A stretch of 64,000 nucleotides of DNA from Spirochaetia bacterium (GCA_009885955.1 VFJS01000002.1:248001-312000), one strand, 5' to 3'; positions 10,564 through 20,044 are shown, counted from the stretch's first letter. Numbers and translations: made by a program. The notes: generated by a model not told the origin, from the letters alone.

Positions 10564-10636
10564 TCCTCTGTAGCTCAGTCGGTAGAGCAGTTGGCTGTTA
10601 ACCAATTGGTCGCAGGTTCGAGTCCTGCCGGGGGAG
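10564..10636 (+). tRNA. tRNA-Asn (anticodon GTT)
   Basis: A 73-base cloverleaf folds by eye. The acceptor stem TCCTCTG pairs with CGGGGGA (three G-U pairs), the D arm is GCTC/GAGC, the anticodon stem GTTGG/CCAAT encloses loop CTGTTAA with anticodon GTT, and the T arm GCAGG-TTCGAGT-CCTGC is perfect. CCA is not encoded. The gene marks the left border of the AT-rich accessory region, a common insertion context, but no duplicate of its 3' end was found in the window. Confidence 0.95.
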
Positions 10637-10675
10637 CATGGTAGTCCAACAACTCATTTATCAAATAGCTTGATT

Positions 10676-10722
10676 GATATGGCGATTTGGTTTAGTAAGG
10701 TTGCATAATTATATGCAACCTT
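10676..10722 (+). repeat. Intergenic repeat copy 1 (47 bases, overlaps terminator)
   Basis: This stretch aligns without gaps to 42383-42429 with 37 of 47 bases identical. Both copies contain a short inverted repeat around AGTAAGG...CCTT and both lie just after the end of a gene. The origin is unknown. Confidence 0.5.
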
Positions 10723-10728
10723 TTTTTT
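10697..10728 (+). terminator. Rho-independent terminator after tRNA-Asn
   Basis: An 11-bp perfect stem (10697-10707 with 10712-10722, AAGGTTGCATA and its complement) has a 4-base loop and is followed by a run of T through 10728. It lies 60 bases after the tRNA. Confidence 0.85.
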
Positions 10729-10881
10729 AGGTTGATGTTACAATTTGAACTGAGAAAGACTATCAGATGATGAAACAGAACGAAGAACTCCCCTACATTG
10801 TATTCTTCACTTAGTAACACTGTATGAATTTCACTAAAATTTAATGAAATAAACAGATTCAGTTAAAGGGCTAAAATAATG

Positions 10882-10904
10882 AAAGCCTCTCGGCAGAGGC
10901 TTTT
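10882..10904 (+). terminator. Hairpin, possible terminator
   Basis: A 9-bp stem AAAGCCTCT/AGAGGCTTT with loop CGGC is followed by only a short T stretch. It stands alone in the 10729-11122 intergenic stretch, in which I see no ORF and no other signal. It may be the relic of a lost upstream gene. Confidence 0.45.
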
Positions 10905-11122
10905 AAAACCTGAACTAATCTGGAAGGTATTGTTCATGAAAAATTCAGGTAGAAATTCCCGGGAAGGGAATATATGGCGATAGAATCAGCCATTACTGCC
11001 CATATTCAAGAAAAATCATAATTTTTCATTGGCCTGAATTTTCCGCCGAATATTTCGTTGACAATTCCATTTTATCTCTCCATACATTCCCCAGGTACCA
11101 TATATATCACAGGGGGCTTATC

Positions 11123-11755
11123 ATGGAAATGCAGATCATGGCATGGGTGGCATCGCTTTTTGTATTCCTGGCCTTCTTCATGAAGACCATCATACCGCTC
11201 AGGATCATGGCCATTGTGAGCAATGTGACATTTATCGCATACACTCTTATGGGAATCAATTACGGGATATTTGAAAAACTGATCGCCATCTTCATACTCC
11301 ACGTGCTCCTTCTGCCTCTCAATATCGTGCGCCTTTACCAGATGCTGACCCTGATAAAAAAGGTCAAGGAGGCATCGGATCGCAATGGATCGCCCGTAGA
11401 AATCCTCATCCCCTACATGAAGAAAATGACCTATTCCTCAGGTGAGGAGCTCTTCAGGAAGGACGACATTGCCGACAAGATATTCTATATCCAGGTAGGA
11501 AGCGTGCAGCTGACGGAATTAGGGAAGACTCTTCCCCGGGGGACCGTCCTTGGGGAGGTGGGGATTTTCACACCCGACAACCGGAGGGTCTCCGGGGCCC
11601 GGTGCGTGGAAGACTCGGTAATATATGAAATCCACAAGGACAAGGTGCTGGAGCTTTTCTATCAGAATCCCAAGTTCGGGTTCTATCTCATCCGTTCCGT
11701 TTCACAGCTGGTGAAGGAGTACGTGGACCGGGAGCTCATATACAGAAAATACTAA
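11123..11755 (+). CDS. Membrane protein with cyclic-nucleotide-binding domain (Popeye-like layout)
   Basis: A 210-residue protein with three predicted membrane helices (about 5-20, 28-45, 50-70), a basic linker and a cytoplasmic cNMP-binding beta-roll from about residue 90. The roll shows YSSGEELFRKDDIADKIFYI and the phosphate-binding-cassette-like stretch GTVLGEVGIF near residues 138-147. Three helices followed by one cNMP domain is the layout of animal Popeye proteins and of related bacterial ones; it has no DNA-binding helix, unlike Crp. The role is probably second-messenger sensing at the membrane. The gene is richer in G and C than those that follow, and has its own upstream space. Confidence 0.8.
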   Translation: MEMQIMAWVASLFVFLAFFMKTIIPLRIMAIVSNVTFIAYTLMGINYGIFEKLIAIFILHVLLLPLNIVRLYQMLTLIKKVKEASDRNGSPVEILIPYMKKMTYSSGEELFRKDDIADKIFYIQVGSVQLTELGKTLPRGTVLGEVGIFTPDNRRVSGARCVEDSVIYEIHKDKVLELFYQNPKFGFYLIRSVSQLVKEYVDRELIYRKY

Positions 11756-11951
11756 TACCGCTGAATAAACGGATGCTGACATCTGTTCAATCGAGCTGAT
11801 TTTCATTTATCCGGTTGATGGTATGTCTTCGATCTATTTCAATCATTGAAGTCGCAATGTTTTCAAAACTTTGATGAAATATCAATCTTCCGTATATCAG
11901 GGCCGGTTAGATACAAATAACGGTTCCATTATGGAAAGGTACCAAAATCAC

Positions 11952-11979
11952 TTGACAAAACATAAGATTGTGATAAGAA
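11952..11979 (+). promoter_or_regulatory. Possible promoter upstream of the zincin gene
   Basis: TTGACA at 11952-11957 and a weak -10 (TAAGAA, 11974-11979) with 16 bases between them precede the ATG at 12017. The -10 match is poor, so this is tentative. Confidence 0.3.
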
Positions 11980-12016
11980 TTGAACAAATTATAATTATTT
12001 CTGAAAAGGTGAATCA

Positions 12017-12832
12017 ATGAGGAAACATCAAAGAAATCTTTTTCAATCATTCAAGATTGTACTTTTTTTAACAGTTATCAATGCTTTGATAATTGGCATC
12101 GGTACTGGTACAATTTTTAATGTTGTTATGGCTGGGTCGGATGAAGATATGGCCAAACTAGACCAGTTGAGACGTGAAGCATCCACAATGAATACAAATG
12201 AAAGCCGGTCGCTGGCTGCGACCCTCGCAGAATCAATAAACATCGGGAAGAGCGTTATCCGGTATGAGCCTATTCCAACATCAGGGAACTGTATCGCCAA
12301 ATACGATGGTGATGGGCAGTTGGGCGGATATGTTGTTCGCTATCAGGAAAGCTCAAAAGTCGAGTATGAACGATTGGCCAACCTTGTGCATGAGTTGACG
12401 CATTGTTATGTTCACAAAAAATATGACCGTTTTTTTTATAATTATTCAAATGTAGCAAAACCTTTGGACAAAGCGCTTATTACTGAATTCGGTTTTCTCA
12501 GCAATGAGGAAGCGCTCCAGCTCAAAATGTTTAAAGATCCAAAAAATAAAATTGCAGTCGATACTCTCAGTAAAAATCTGAAAAAACTAAAAAGCTTTGT
12601 CCCTTCGAATTGGGATAAAAAAACGGTATTTATAACAAAAATCGATTATGGTTCACAGAGTCCTCACAAAGAATATGATACGGTTATCAATCAGATGATG
12701 GTTTTCTGTCATTATCTCGAATGCACAAAGCAGCCAAAATTTTATTCATATCTTAGGGCGCTTGCCGATGATGCACGGGACCGCCGTATGACCGGCAAAC
12801 CTGTCAGTGCAGAGGTTCCTGTACCAAAATAA
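12017..12832 (+). CDS. Putative membrane-anchored zinc metallopeptidase (zincin)
   Basis: A 271-residue protein with one N-terminal hydrophobic segment (about 12-38) that is either a signal peptide or an anchor, so the rest is probably periplasmic. The only recognisable motif is LVHELTHCYV (about residues 122-131), a HExxH zinc site of the zincin fold. The third zinc ligand is not identifiable, though E157 in TEFGFLSNEEA is a candidate. The family is not recognised. An AAGGTG ribosome site precedes the ATG. The substrate is unknown; location next to many exported proteins would suit an envelope protease. Confidence 0.6.
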   Translation: MRKHQRNLFQSFKIVLFLTVINALIIGIGTGTIFNVVMAGSDEDMAKLDQLRREASTMNTNESRSLAATLAESINIGKSVIRYEPIPTSGNCIAKYDGDGQLGGYVVRYQESSKVEYERLANLVHELTHCYVHKKYDRFFYNYSNVAKPLDKALITEFGFLSNEEALQLKMFKDPKNKIAVDTLSKNLKKLKSFVPSNWDKKTVFITKIDYGSQSPHKEYDTVINQMMVFCHYLECTKQPKFYSYLRALADDARDRRMTGKPVSAEVPVPK

Positions 12833-12844
12833 TTCATCATCGTG

Positions 12845-12887
12845 ATACTTACCCCATGTCATCTCCATAATGATGTTGGGTAAGTAT
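12845..12887. other. Long hairpin after zincin gene
   Basis: ATACTTACCC at 12845-12854 pairs perfectly with GGGTAAGTAT at 12878-12887, and CATC/GATG adds an inner stem. There is no T-run on either side, so termination is not certain. The rest of the gap to 13291 is AT-rich with no ORF; a TTGACA at 12991-12996 has no well-spaced -10. Confidence 0.5.
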
Positions 12888-13291
12888 TCAGTTGAATTCC
12901 CTTGTTTTACGAAAATTCAATTTCCTGTGATTTGTCATTGATTTTATTCTAAGAGCCTCACTCAGTACCATATTCATCAAAATAAAAAACTTGACATATA
13001 ACATATTGAATTATATCAATATTTTCATCATGAAAGATGCATATTTACAGAATTTTATCATTGCCGAATAAAATTGTGCAAATCACATTCTAATCTTTTT
13101 AAAATTGATCTGTGCTGGAATAATTTTTGGTAAATGTGAAAACGCAGGTTACCTATGTTAAAATATATATAACCTACTCTTGTGGTGAATGATAAGTTTA
13201 CAAATTTTTTTAGCCGGTGAATTTTAATTCTAAAGGTTTAGATATTTCTTTAAAAAAGCATAATTAAATTTTATTCTCCTTGAGGAATAAT

Positions 13292-13939
13292 ATGAAAAAA
13301 AGACAGTATATCATTGACAAGAAATTTCAGTTTAAAAAAATTTTTTTGGTTATTGGCTTTGTATCCGTCATCATCATTTTTTTAATTATTTCTGTCGGTG
13401 TAGTGATAGGCCTCAATAATAGAAAAATCAGTGTAAATAATTCAGGAATGACAGAGAATATTACAAGTATCAGAAAAGCCATAGACATACAGCAGAATAT
13501 TATTTTGAATTTTTCTTTGATTCCAGTAGAAACGGGGAACAAGCGTTATGTGGGAATGACGCAAAAATTGGCAAATAACTACAACAGCAGCATTGACTCA
13601 TTGAACACTGCGATAACTTCCAATGAGAAGATGATGAATTCAAATATTGATATCATAAAAAAAAGCAGTTTCCTGATAGCCGGTATTTTTGCTATCTCGG
13701 TACTCGGGATGTTGATCCTGTTTGTTCTTCTGGTAAAGCATACGCATAGGATTTCAGGGCCAATTTTTAAAATGAGCGGCTATATCAATGATATTCTGAA
13801 TAAAAAATTTCCAGATATGAGGGACCTGAGATCAAAGGATGATTTTAAAGATTTCTATAAACTGTTCAGGGATATGGCCGAAAGGTTGATAGAGCTGGAA
13901 AAACAAGAAATGAAAAAAAATAAAAAATCAAAGAAGTGA
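13292..13939 (+). CDS. Two-helix membrane protein with HAMP-like region
   Basis: A 215-residue protein: a short cytoplasmic start, a membrane helix (about 17-42), an extracytoplasmic loop of about 70 residues, a second helix (about 122-147), then a HAMP-like segment (HRISGPIFKMSGYINDIL) and a Lys-rich tail. This is the front half of a chemoreceptor or sensor kinase with no output domain. The ATG at 13292 is preceded by GAGG; the longer TTG start at 13280 has none. Its stop TGA overlaps the GTG start of the next gene, so the two are coupled. A role in signal relay is inferred. Confidence 0.75.
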   Translation: MKKRQYIIDKKFQFKKIFLVIGFVSVIIIFLIISVGVVIGLNNRKISVNNSGMTENITSIRKAIDIQQNIILNFSLIPVETGNKRYVGMTQKLANNYNSSIDSLNTAITSNEKMMNSNIDIIKKSSFLIAGIFAISVLGMLILFVLLVKHTHRISGPIFKMSGYINDILNKKFPDMRDLRSKDDFKDFYKLFRDMAERLIELEKQEMKKNKKSKK

Positions 13940-15330
13940 AAATCATTAAAATTTCTGCCATTCTCTTGTTTGTCATTACGCTTGCAAATCAATCAATTGT
14001 TCTTCCACAAAACAAAACACGGCAAAAATTAATGAAGGATGGAGAGTCCCGTATAGTCCAGGGTATCAATATTTATTGTAAGCAGAAATATTATTATTTT
14101 AGTTTCGATCTGATTAATGATGAAAATTTCATTCCGGAAATCTACCAGCCCCTTGAACATCACATATTCGGGATTAAGCATTATCATGTAAAGGAGATCA
14201 AAGAAATTATAGAATCAGATGAATTTATTAGACAAGCGGGAGATATATACACCGAATACAAAAATAAAATGAACCTGTTAATAATTGATCATAAGGTAAA
14301 AATTATACGCGCCTTAAACATGAACAGCAGGGGACTAATAAGCAGATCTGTCTATGATCTGAATCAGAGTTACGAAAATCTGATAAATAAATTAAACAAA
14401 GCACTTTTAAATGAGCTGATTGAAAAAAATCTTGATAAATCAATCGCTGCCAAAAATTTCCCCGAATTCATAACGGGAAAGGTAAAGCATACACGGAGTG
14501 AGCTGGTAAGATTTAGTGCAATTAATTATACCGCCCCTGGAACCAAAAAAATGAGTTTCCGTGAACCCGAACTGATTGATCTTGTAAAGGAAAATGTTGA
14601 AATCTTCAATGAATGGTCAAAAGGCTATTCTGATCTTAAAATAAAATCAAGCAGTTTAACTGCAGCAGAACAATCTTTAAAAATGTCTATAACATCGTCA
14701 AAAATATCGAGTGAAATATACAACCTTGAAAAAGTCAGTCACCATTGGCTTGCTACAATCAATAAAATTGATCAGGATTACAGAAATTATTTGGTTAACT
14801 TTAACGGATTGGAGGAATTCCTTTCAAAAAAAATCAAAGGCTTCGATAAACTTTCAGAAAACAAAGATCTGAATATATTTGAAGATGATAGGGATACAGC
14901 GGAAAGAAAAAAGAAAGAGAAAGAGGCCGCAGAAAAAGAAAAAAAGGAAAGAAAAAGTTCAACAAATATTTACGGAAATGGCGGATCGAATAATAAACAA
15001 TATATGGATAGCGAAGACCGCGAAGAAGAGAGAAAAACAAACAGCAGGATAAAATCAATTTATGATGAATTAAAAAAAATTAATTCAGAGATGATCAAGA
15101 TTCAGCAAAGCAAACCTAATTTTTTTCTCGTGCATCAAGCTATGTTAAAATTCAGATCAGATATTGACGTAAAAGAGGAGGAAGCCGCTGAATATATAAA
15201 ACAAAAAAAAGAAAAGCAATGGAGAGATAATCTTAAATACTGGTGGAAACAGTTTGATTCAATCTCCAGTGATGTATTTAAATTCACAAAATTTTATGAT
15301 GAAAAAAGGCATGAATGGAAAAAGAGATAG
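13936..15330 (+). CDS. Exported coiled-coil protein of unknown function
   Basis: A 464-residue protein starting at a GTG that overlaps the stop of the HAMP-like gene (GTGA). The signal peptide covers residues 1-25 (ends near VLPQ). The body is mostly helical and Lys/Glu-rich. A low-complexity charged stretch of KKEKEAAEKEKK type lies near residues 320-340, followed by a Gly/Ser/Asn-rich break and a second helical part. No domain recognised. Coupling with the upstream membrane protein suggests a periplasmic partner for it. It converges on the MACPF-like run with a 49-base gap. Confidence 0.6.
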   Translation: MKIIKISAILLFVITLANQSIVLPQNKTRQKLMKDGESRIVQGINIYCKQKYYYFSFDLINDENFIPEIYQPLEHHIFGIKHYHVKEIKEIIESDEFIRQAGDIYTEYKNKMNLLIIDHKVKIIRALNMNSRGLISRSVYDLNQSYENLINKLNKALLNELIEKNLDKSIAAKNFPEFITGKVKHTRSELVRFSAINYTAPGTKKMSFREPELIDLVKENVEIFNEWSKGYSDLKIKSSSLTAAEQSLKMSITSSKISSEIYNLEKVSHHWLATINKIDQDYRNYLVNFNGLEEFLSKKIKGFDKLSENKDLNIFEDDRDTAERKKKEKEAAEKEKKERKSSTNIYGNGGSNNKQYMDSEDREEERKTNSRIKSIYDELKKINSEMIKIQQSKPNFFLVHQAMLKFRSDIDVKEEEAAEYIKQKKEKQWRDNLKYWWKQFDSISSDVFKFTKFYDEKRHEWKKR

Positions 15331-15379
15331 AAGAATGAAATATCGTCCAATATATCAGCTAATGGTTATACGATAATCA

Positions 15380-16990
15380 CTATTCCTTCAATTGCGGCAT
15401 ACAATATGAATCAATCGTATCATTCAAAATTTCCCCTATCCATTGGTTGACCGGTATGCAGGATTCAATTTCACGGTATTCCTTTTTATATATTCCTTCA
15501 TTCATGATATCCCTCATGCACTTTACCGCCCCCTGATATACCACCTCCCTTGTCCCCGAGAGTGAACTAATAGAGAATTTTTTCGATGGATCCCCATACA
15601 TGAAGGATCTCTCCGTTTTAAGAATTTTTTCAATATTATCATCTGAAAGAATTAAAAGAAACTGTGATAACTTTATTGTTTTATTTAGATTATAATTGTT
15701 ATAGATTTCACTATTCTTATATTGATCGGCCAGTTCATTCAGGATATTGCCGGTAGCTTCATCTTTTTTAAACCAGTTGACCCGGATATTTTTTTTGCAT
15801 AGATTCGCCTTGTAATACATATTCATGAAATTTCTATCAGCCCTGTCGATTTCTATTAAAAACTCAGCATTTAGGTTAAGGATATGTTTCTTTTCGTACA
15901 GTGACATTTCTCTTTGATCCTTTGATCCATCCGGTTTTGTATAAACAATGAATGTTGGCTGGGAAATCTTAACAAGATTCTGAAAGTGAGTATTCTCAAC
16001 CCAAGGGACGACTTCAATGCTTGAGACCTTGCCCGTCATCACATCCTGCATGGACATGAAGGCATCCTTGATTGCTACTTTAAAGGAATCAAGATCATAG
16101 GAGATAATTGAAGCTTTTTCATTTTTACCAAGACCGAAAGCGATTGAGGTAATCATTAGACTTTTTGAAGAAGCCTCTTCGCTGAATTGTTCTTTTAACT
16201 CGTCGTTTTTCGTTTTTGCACCCAGTTCCGATGTAGTGGTGCCTCCGCCGGAATATTGATTCCCATATTTTTGCTGGTATTTATACTGCCCGAAACTTTT
16301 TATCATAGTTTCAAGCTGGCCTTCAAAGGAAGTATCCTTTTTTGTTGACTCAGTTTTATATTCAAAAAAGGACTTAAATGTCGCCTTCCGACCAATGGAC
16401 CGTACATAATAGGGTCCGCAGCTGCTGAAAAATCCCGGGATATCATTATTATTAAGGAGACTCCCAGCGGTCTCACTGAGTTTTGACTTGCTTTCATCCA
16501 CCGATGCATAATAGCTGTGAATATCAATTGTCACATTTACAACATGGCTGTAATACTTTTTCCCCTCTTTTACTGTCTCTTTCCCTATCTTCTTTTTCTG
16601 TTCCTGAATTATCTCCCGGTATTCCGCTGAGCCGCTCCACTGTGACCACCCCTTCAATTCCCAGCTGCCTTTCACTGTGTCACTCACCGTCTTGGGACCT
16701 CCCAGTGATTTTTCCCCGGTTCCGATCTTCGTGCTTGTCGTCTCATCTTCCTCTTCGAGGGACTTAAATGAATAAGTAAAATCATAGGAGGGGGGTGTGG
16801 TAATAACATTATCCATACAAGTTGACTGAAAAGTGTTTGTGGCGATTGAGTAACCCCGCCCTAAAACTGGAGTAGCTGCAGTATCTCTGATTCTACTGTC
16901 CTGAATTATTGTTGGGGATGCCATTATTCCAATACTTAACAAGAATGTGAATATGAGTCCAGATATTATATGCAGTTTCCTGTTTTCCAT
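15380..16990 (-). CDS. MACPF-like exported paralog A (last gene of the run)
   Basis: A 536-residue protein with a signal peptide (cut near residue 25, before SPTIIQ). It follows the family pattern: TPVLGRGYSIATNTFQSTC (40-58), PSYDFTY, a variable Ser/Gly/Lys-rich segment (80-145), YYASVDES (160-167), FFSSCGPYYVRSIGR (187-201), then FGLGKNE, an amphipathic helix ending in MTGKVSSIEVVPWVEN and a helical C-terminal half ending YCMP. Residues 191-200 align with the MACPF Y-G-T-H-x signature, with Cys for Tyr and no His at the usual place. Six cysteines outside the signal peptide are shared with all core paralogs. Pore formation is only an inference. Confidence 0.7.
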   Translation of the reverse strand: MENRKLHIISGLIFTFLLSIGIMASPTIIQDSRIRDTAATPVLGRGYSIATNTFQSTCMDNVITTPPSYDFTYSFKSLEEEDETTSTKIGTGEKSLGGPKTVSDTVKGSWELKGWSQWSGSAEYREIIQEQKKKIGKETVKEGKKYYSHVVNVTIDIHSYYASVDESKSKLSETAGSLLNNNDIPGFFSSCGPYYVRSIGRKATFKSFFEYKTESTKKDTSFEGQLETMIKSFGQYKYQQKYGNQYSGGGTTTSELGAKTKNDELKEQFSEEASSKSLMITSIAFGLGKNEKASIISYDLDSFKVAIKDAFMSMQDVMTGKVSSIEVVPWVENTHFQNLVKISQPTFIVYTKPDGSKDQREMSLYEKKHILNLNAEFLIEIDRADRNFMNMYYKANLCKKNIRVNWFKKDEATGNILNELADQYKNSEIYNNYNLNKTIKLSQFLLILSDDNIEKILKTERSFMYGDPSKKFSISSLSGTREVVYQGAVKCMRDIMNEGIYKKEYREIESCIPVNQWIGEILNDTIDSYCMPQLKE

Positions 16991-17030
16991 TTTTCACCTA
17001 TTATTTTGTTGATTGAAAATGTTTCTAAAT

Positions 17031-18425
17031 CTATTCCTCTTTTGGTCTTGCTTGAGTTGGCATGCAGTAATCATCGATTACATTGTTTTGTTCCGGAACA
17101 AACTTTGTACGCAAGTTTTTGCAAACTTCTATGTCTCTCCAGCTCTTTTTGAAAATTCCTTCTTTCATTATCTGTTTTATGCATTCAGCCGCGCCGTTTT
17201 CTCCATACATAAAAGTTTCTTCTTCCTTGTACATCTTTTCAATATTTTCATTGGTTAATACATCATCTAAATCCTTGATTTTTATCGTCCTGGGATATCT
17301 GTTATTCTGAATCTCAGCATTCGCGAGTCCAGGTAAAAAAGATCCTTCCCTTTTCCACTCAGAATCGATTATCTGTTTGCATATCAGGGCTTTATAATAT
17401 AGATCCGTATAAAGACGGGCTGTCCTGTCGATGCGGGCTAAATATTCTGCATTAAGATTTAATATATGTTTTTTTTCAAAGAGAAGAAGCTTTCCCTTTT
17501 TTTCATCTGGCGTATCCTCTTCAAGTTTTATAAAATTCTGAAATTCCGCATTTTCAACCCATGGCACAATCTCCATCGTTGTTACCCGGCCTGTCATGGG
17601 ATCCTGCATTGATATAAATGCGTCTTTTATAGCAGCCTTATAGGTTGGAAGGTCATAGGCAATGAGTGTAGCATTTGCATTTTTTCCCAATCCCCATGCT
17701 TTTGTGGTAATGGTTAATCTTTTTTTTCTTGCCATCGATTCAAACGATGATTTTACATTTAATGATAAATCAGCACCCGCACTTCCCGGGAGATGTGCCC
17801 CCAAGGCGCTGCCAAAACCTTTTATTGCAAGTTCCAACTGCATTTCAAATTCCTTATTCCTTGTCGAACTTTCATCAAGATAGGTGAATATGGAAACAAA
17901 TTTTGCATTTCTGCCAAGAGATCTTATATAGTAAGAACCGCAACTGTGAAAAAAACCAGGAATATCACTATTTAAGAGAAGAGTCTTTGCAGCATCACTG
18001 AGCCGTGTATTGCTTTCATCAACCGAGGCATAATAGGTGTCGACATTAATGTCGACTCTCACATTATGATAATAAGATGTCATTCCTTCAACAGTAGTTG
18101 CAGAACCACTGGTTTTTAATTCGAAGGCGAGATAACTTAAATCAATTTTACTTCCAACGCTGGTTGATTTTTTCTCTGAAGTTTCCTTTTCCATTGATTT
18201 GAAATCATAGTTAAAATCATATGAGGGTTTGGTAATTTTAATATCATTCATGCATGTGGATTGGAAAGTGTTTGTAGCAAGGGAATATCCCCTGCCAAGA
18301 ACTGGAGTTGTAGCCAGATCAAAAATTCTATTGTCACGGATTATTGTGGGACCTGCAATCAGCATCAGTGAACAAAATAATGTAAGACCTGTCGTTAAAA
18401 AAAATATTTTTTGAAAAATTTTCAT
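17031..18425 (-). CDS. MACPF-like exported paralog B
   Basis: A 464-residue paralog, the shortest of the core six. The ATG at 18425 has GTGGA upstream and is preferred over the in-frame GTG at 18437. The signal peptide ends at the A-G-P-T-I-I junction. Key positions, counted from the GTG: LGRGYSLATNTFQSTC (47-62), YYASVDES, FFHSCGSYYIRSLGR (162-176), WGLGKNANAT, MEIVPWVEN and a final DDYCMP. The variable segment between the N-terminal motif and the Cys-Gly motif is short here. Six conserved cysteines are present. The gap to paralog A is 40 bases and to C 39 bases, consistent with one transcript. Confidence 0.7.
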   Translation of the reverse strand: MKIFQKIFFLTTGLTLFCSLMLIAGPTIIRDNRIFDLATTPVLGRGYSLATNTFQSTCMNDIKITKPSYDFNYDFKSMEKETSEKKSTSVGSKIDLSYLAFELKTSGSATTVEGMTSYYHNVRVDINVDTYYASVDESNTRLSDAAKTLLLNSDIPGFFHSCGSYYIRSLGRNAKFVSIFTYLDESSTRNKEFEMQLELAIKGFGSALGAHLPGSAGADLSLNVKSSFESMARKKRLTITTKAWGLGKNANATLIAYDLPTYKAAIKDAFISMQDPMTGRVTTMEIVPWVENAEFQNFIKLEEDTPDEKKGKLLLFEKKHILNLNAEYLARIDRTARLYTDLYYKALICKQIIDSEWKREGSFLPGLANAEIQNNRYPRTIKIKDLDDVLTNENIEKMYKEEETFMYGENGAAECIKQIMKEGIFKKSWRDIEVCKNLRTKFVPEQNNVIDDYCMPTQARPKEE

Positions 18426-18476
18426 TGAATATTCCACTTTTCTATTTCATTAAGATTTACTGACCCGCATACATTC

Positions 18477-20036
18477 TTATCTTTCATCTCTTGTTATAGT
18501 TGGCATACAGTAATTTTCCACAAATTCATCTTCAACATTTGCCATCTTTTGAACTAGATCAGTACATACCTTGATCTCGTGATACGTTACTTTAAAAATT
18601 CCTATAGACATTATCCTTTTCATGCAGACAGCGGCACCATCGCCTTTTTCCTGAGACTTCCCCGGGACTCCCGCACTGCCGTACATAAACTGCTTTTCAC
18701 GCTGCAGGTACCCGTCAATCTTTTCATTGGTAAGCATCTGGTCCAGGGTATTTAATTTCATTGTCTCCCCTGTTCTGTTATTCAAAATAATGCTATCCTT
18801 GAAATCCGGTTTTAAGATTCCATTATTTTTATAATTCATATCTATACTCATTTTGCACATTTTTGCCTTGTAATAGATGTTCATCATATTCCGGTCAGCT
18901 CGTTCAATTTCCGCAAGAAATTCTGCATTCTGATTTAAAATCTGTTTTTTTTCATATAAAAGTAATTTGCGTTCATTGACGGCTTTTTTTAGTGTCTTTT
19001 CATCTTCGCTGATATTTTTTTCTTCTTCTTCGGTTTCTACGGAAACCTCTTCCTGAAGCTTGATGAGGTTCTGGAATTCCGTATTTTCTACCCAGGGAAC
19101 AACTTCCATACTGGATACCTTGCCTGTCATGGGATTCTGCATGGATAAAAATGCATCTTTAATTGCAGCTTTGAATGTATCGATATCATAGGAAATGAGA
19201 GTGGCGTTTTCATTTTTTCCAAGACCAAAGGCTGCGACAGTGATAGTCAGCTGTTTTGATGAGGCATTTTTCCTGAACTCATAACTTGCGTGATTGATTG
19301 TTTTTACATCCTGTTCATTGTTTTTTTCTGATTCATTTTTTTTCGTACCGTCACCGTTTCCCTCCTTCACGGATTTTTCCAACCGCCTTCCAAAACCTTT
19401 AATCTGCTCTTCAATTTGCGTTTCAAGCGTCACATCTTTTTTCGTCGATCTGGTTTTGTAAGTAAATATCGATACAAATTTGGCATTTCTTCCGATTGAT
19501 CGTATATAGTATGATCCACAACTGCTAAAAAATCCCGGGAAATCCCTGTTAAGCAGGAGCTGGGAAGCGGAATTGCTAACCTTTGTTTCACTTTCATCTA
19601 CAGAAGCATAATAAGAATTAAGGTTTATTATTACAAAAATATGGTGACTCGTCAATTTCGTCTCAGATTTAACTTCACTTTTTACACTTTTTTTTGAGGT
19701 CTTATCCTGTTGAGTTTCCTCTTCACCGGTGTCCTTGAAAATTTTATTCTTCAACTGGTCACGGAATTCCTTACTGAATGACTTCGTGTCAATGCTACTC
19801 ATATCACTCTCTTTTTCCAGCGAATTAAAGGTATAGGTGAAATCGTAGGATGGCTCTGTAATTTTTATACCGGTCAAACATGTGGACTGAAAGGTATTAG
19901 TCGCGATTGAATACCCTCTGCCCAGGACAGGAGTTGCAGCAATATTCGTAATCCGGTTATCCTGAATTATCGTTGGCCCTGCAAAAATTACGCTGGTGAT
20001 TAGTATAGTACAGAAACTAAAAAGTATTGTTTTCAT
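18477..20036 (-). CDS. MACPF-like exported paralog C
   Basis: A 519-residue paralog with a short signal peptide (1-19). Motifs: LGRGYSIATNTFQSTC (38-53), YYASVDES, FFSSCGSYYIRSIGR (169-183), FGLGKNENAT, an amphipathic helix DTFKAAIKDAFLSMQNPMTG, MEVVPWVEN and ENYCMP. Two charged low-complexity inserts (about 75-130 and 215-245, rich in Lys, Glu and Ser) lie where MACPF proteins carry the helix clusters that become membrane hairpins. These inserts are hydrophilic, which argues against a simple pore model. It starts 8 bases after the paralog D stop. Confidence 0.7.
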   Translation of the reverse strand: MKTILFSFCTILITSVIFAGPTIIQDNRITNIAATPVLGRGYSIATNTFQSTCLTGIKITEPSYDFTYTFNSLEKESDMSSIDTKSFSKEFRDQLKNKIFKDTGEEETQQDKTSKKSVKSEVKSETKLTSHHIFVIINLNSYYASVDESETKVSNSASQLLLNRDFPGFFSSCGSYYIRSIGRNAKFVSIFTYKTRSTKKDVTLETQIEEQIKGFGRRLEKSVKEGNGDGTKKNESEKNNEQDVKTINHASYEFRKNASSKQLTITVAAFGLGKNENATLISYDIDTFKAAIKDAFLSMQNPMTGKVSSMEVVPWVENTEFQNLIKLQEEVSVETEEEEKNISEDEKTLKKAVNERKLLLYEKKQILNQNAEFLAEIERADRNMMNIYYKAKMCKMSIDMNYKNNGILKPDFKDSIILNNRTGETMKLNTLDQMLTNEKIDGYLQREKQFMYGSAGVPGKSQEKGDGAAVCMKRIMSIGIFKVTYHEIKVCTDLVQKMANVEDEFVENYCMPTITRDER

Positions 20037-20044
20037 ATCTTTTA

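Noticed and set aside
12845-12887. Riboswitch
   Set aside because: A simple hairpin after a stop codon, without a conserved aptamer pattern that I recognise.
13280-13291. TTG start at 13280 for the HAMP-type protein
   Set aside because: It lies in front of the GAGG site that serves the ATG at 13292.
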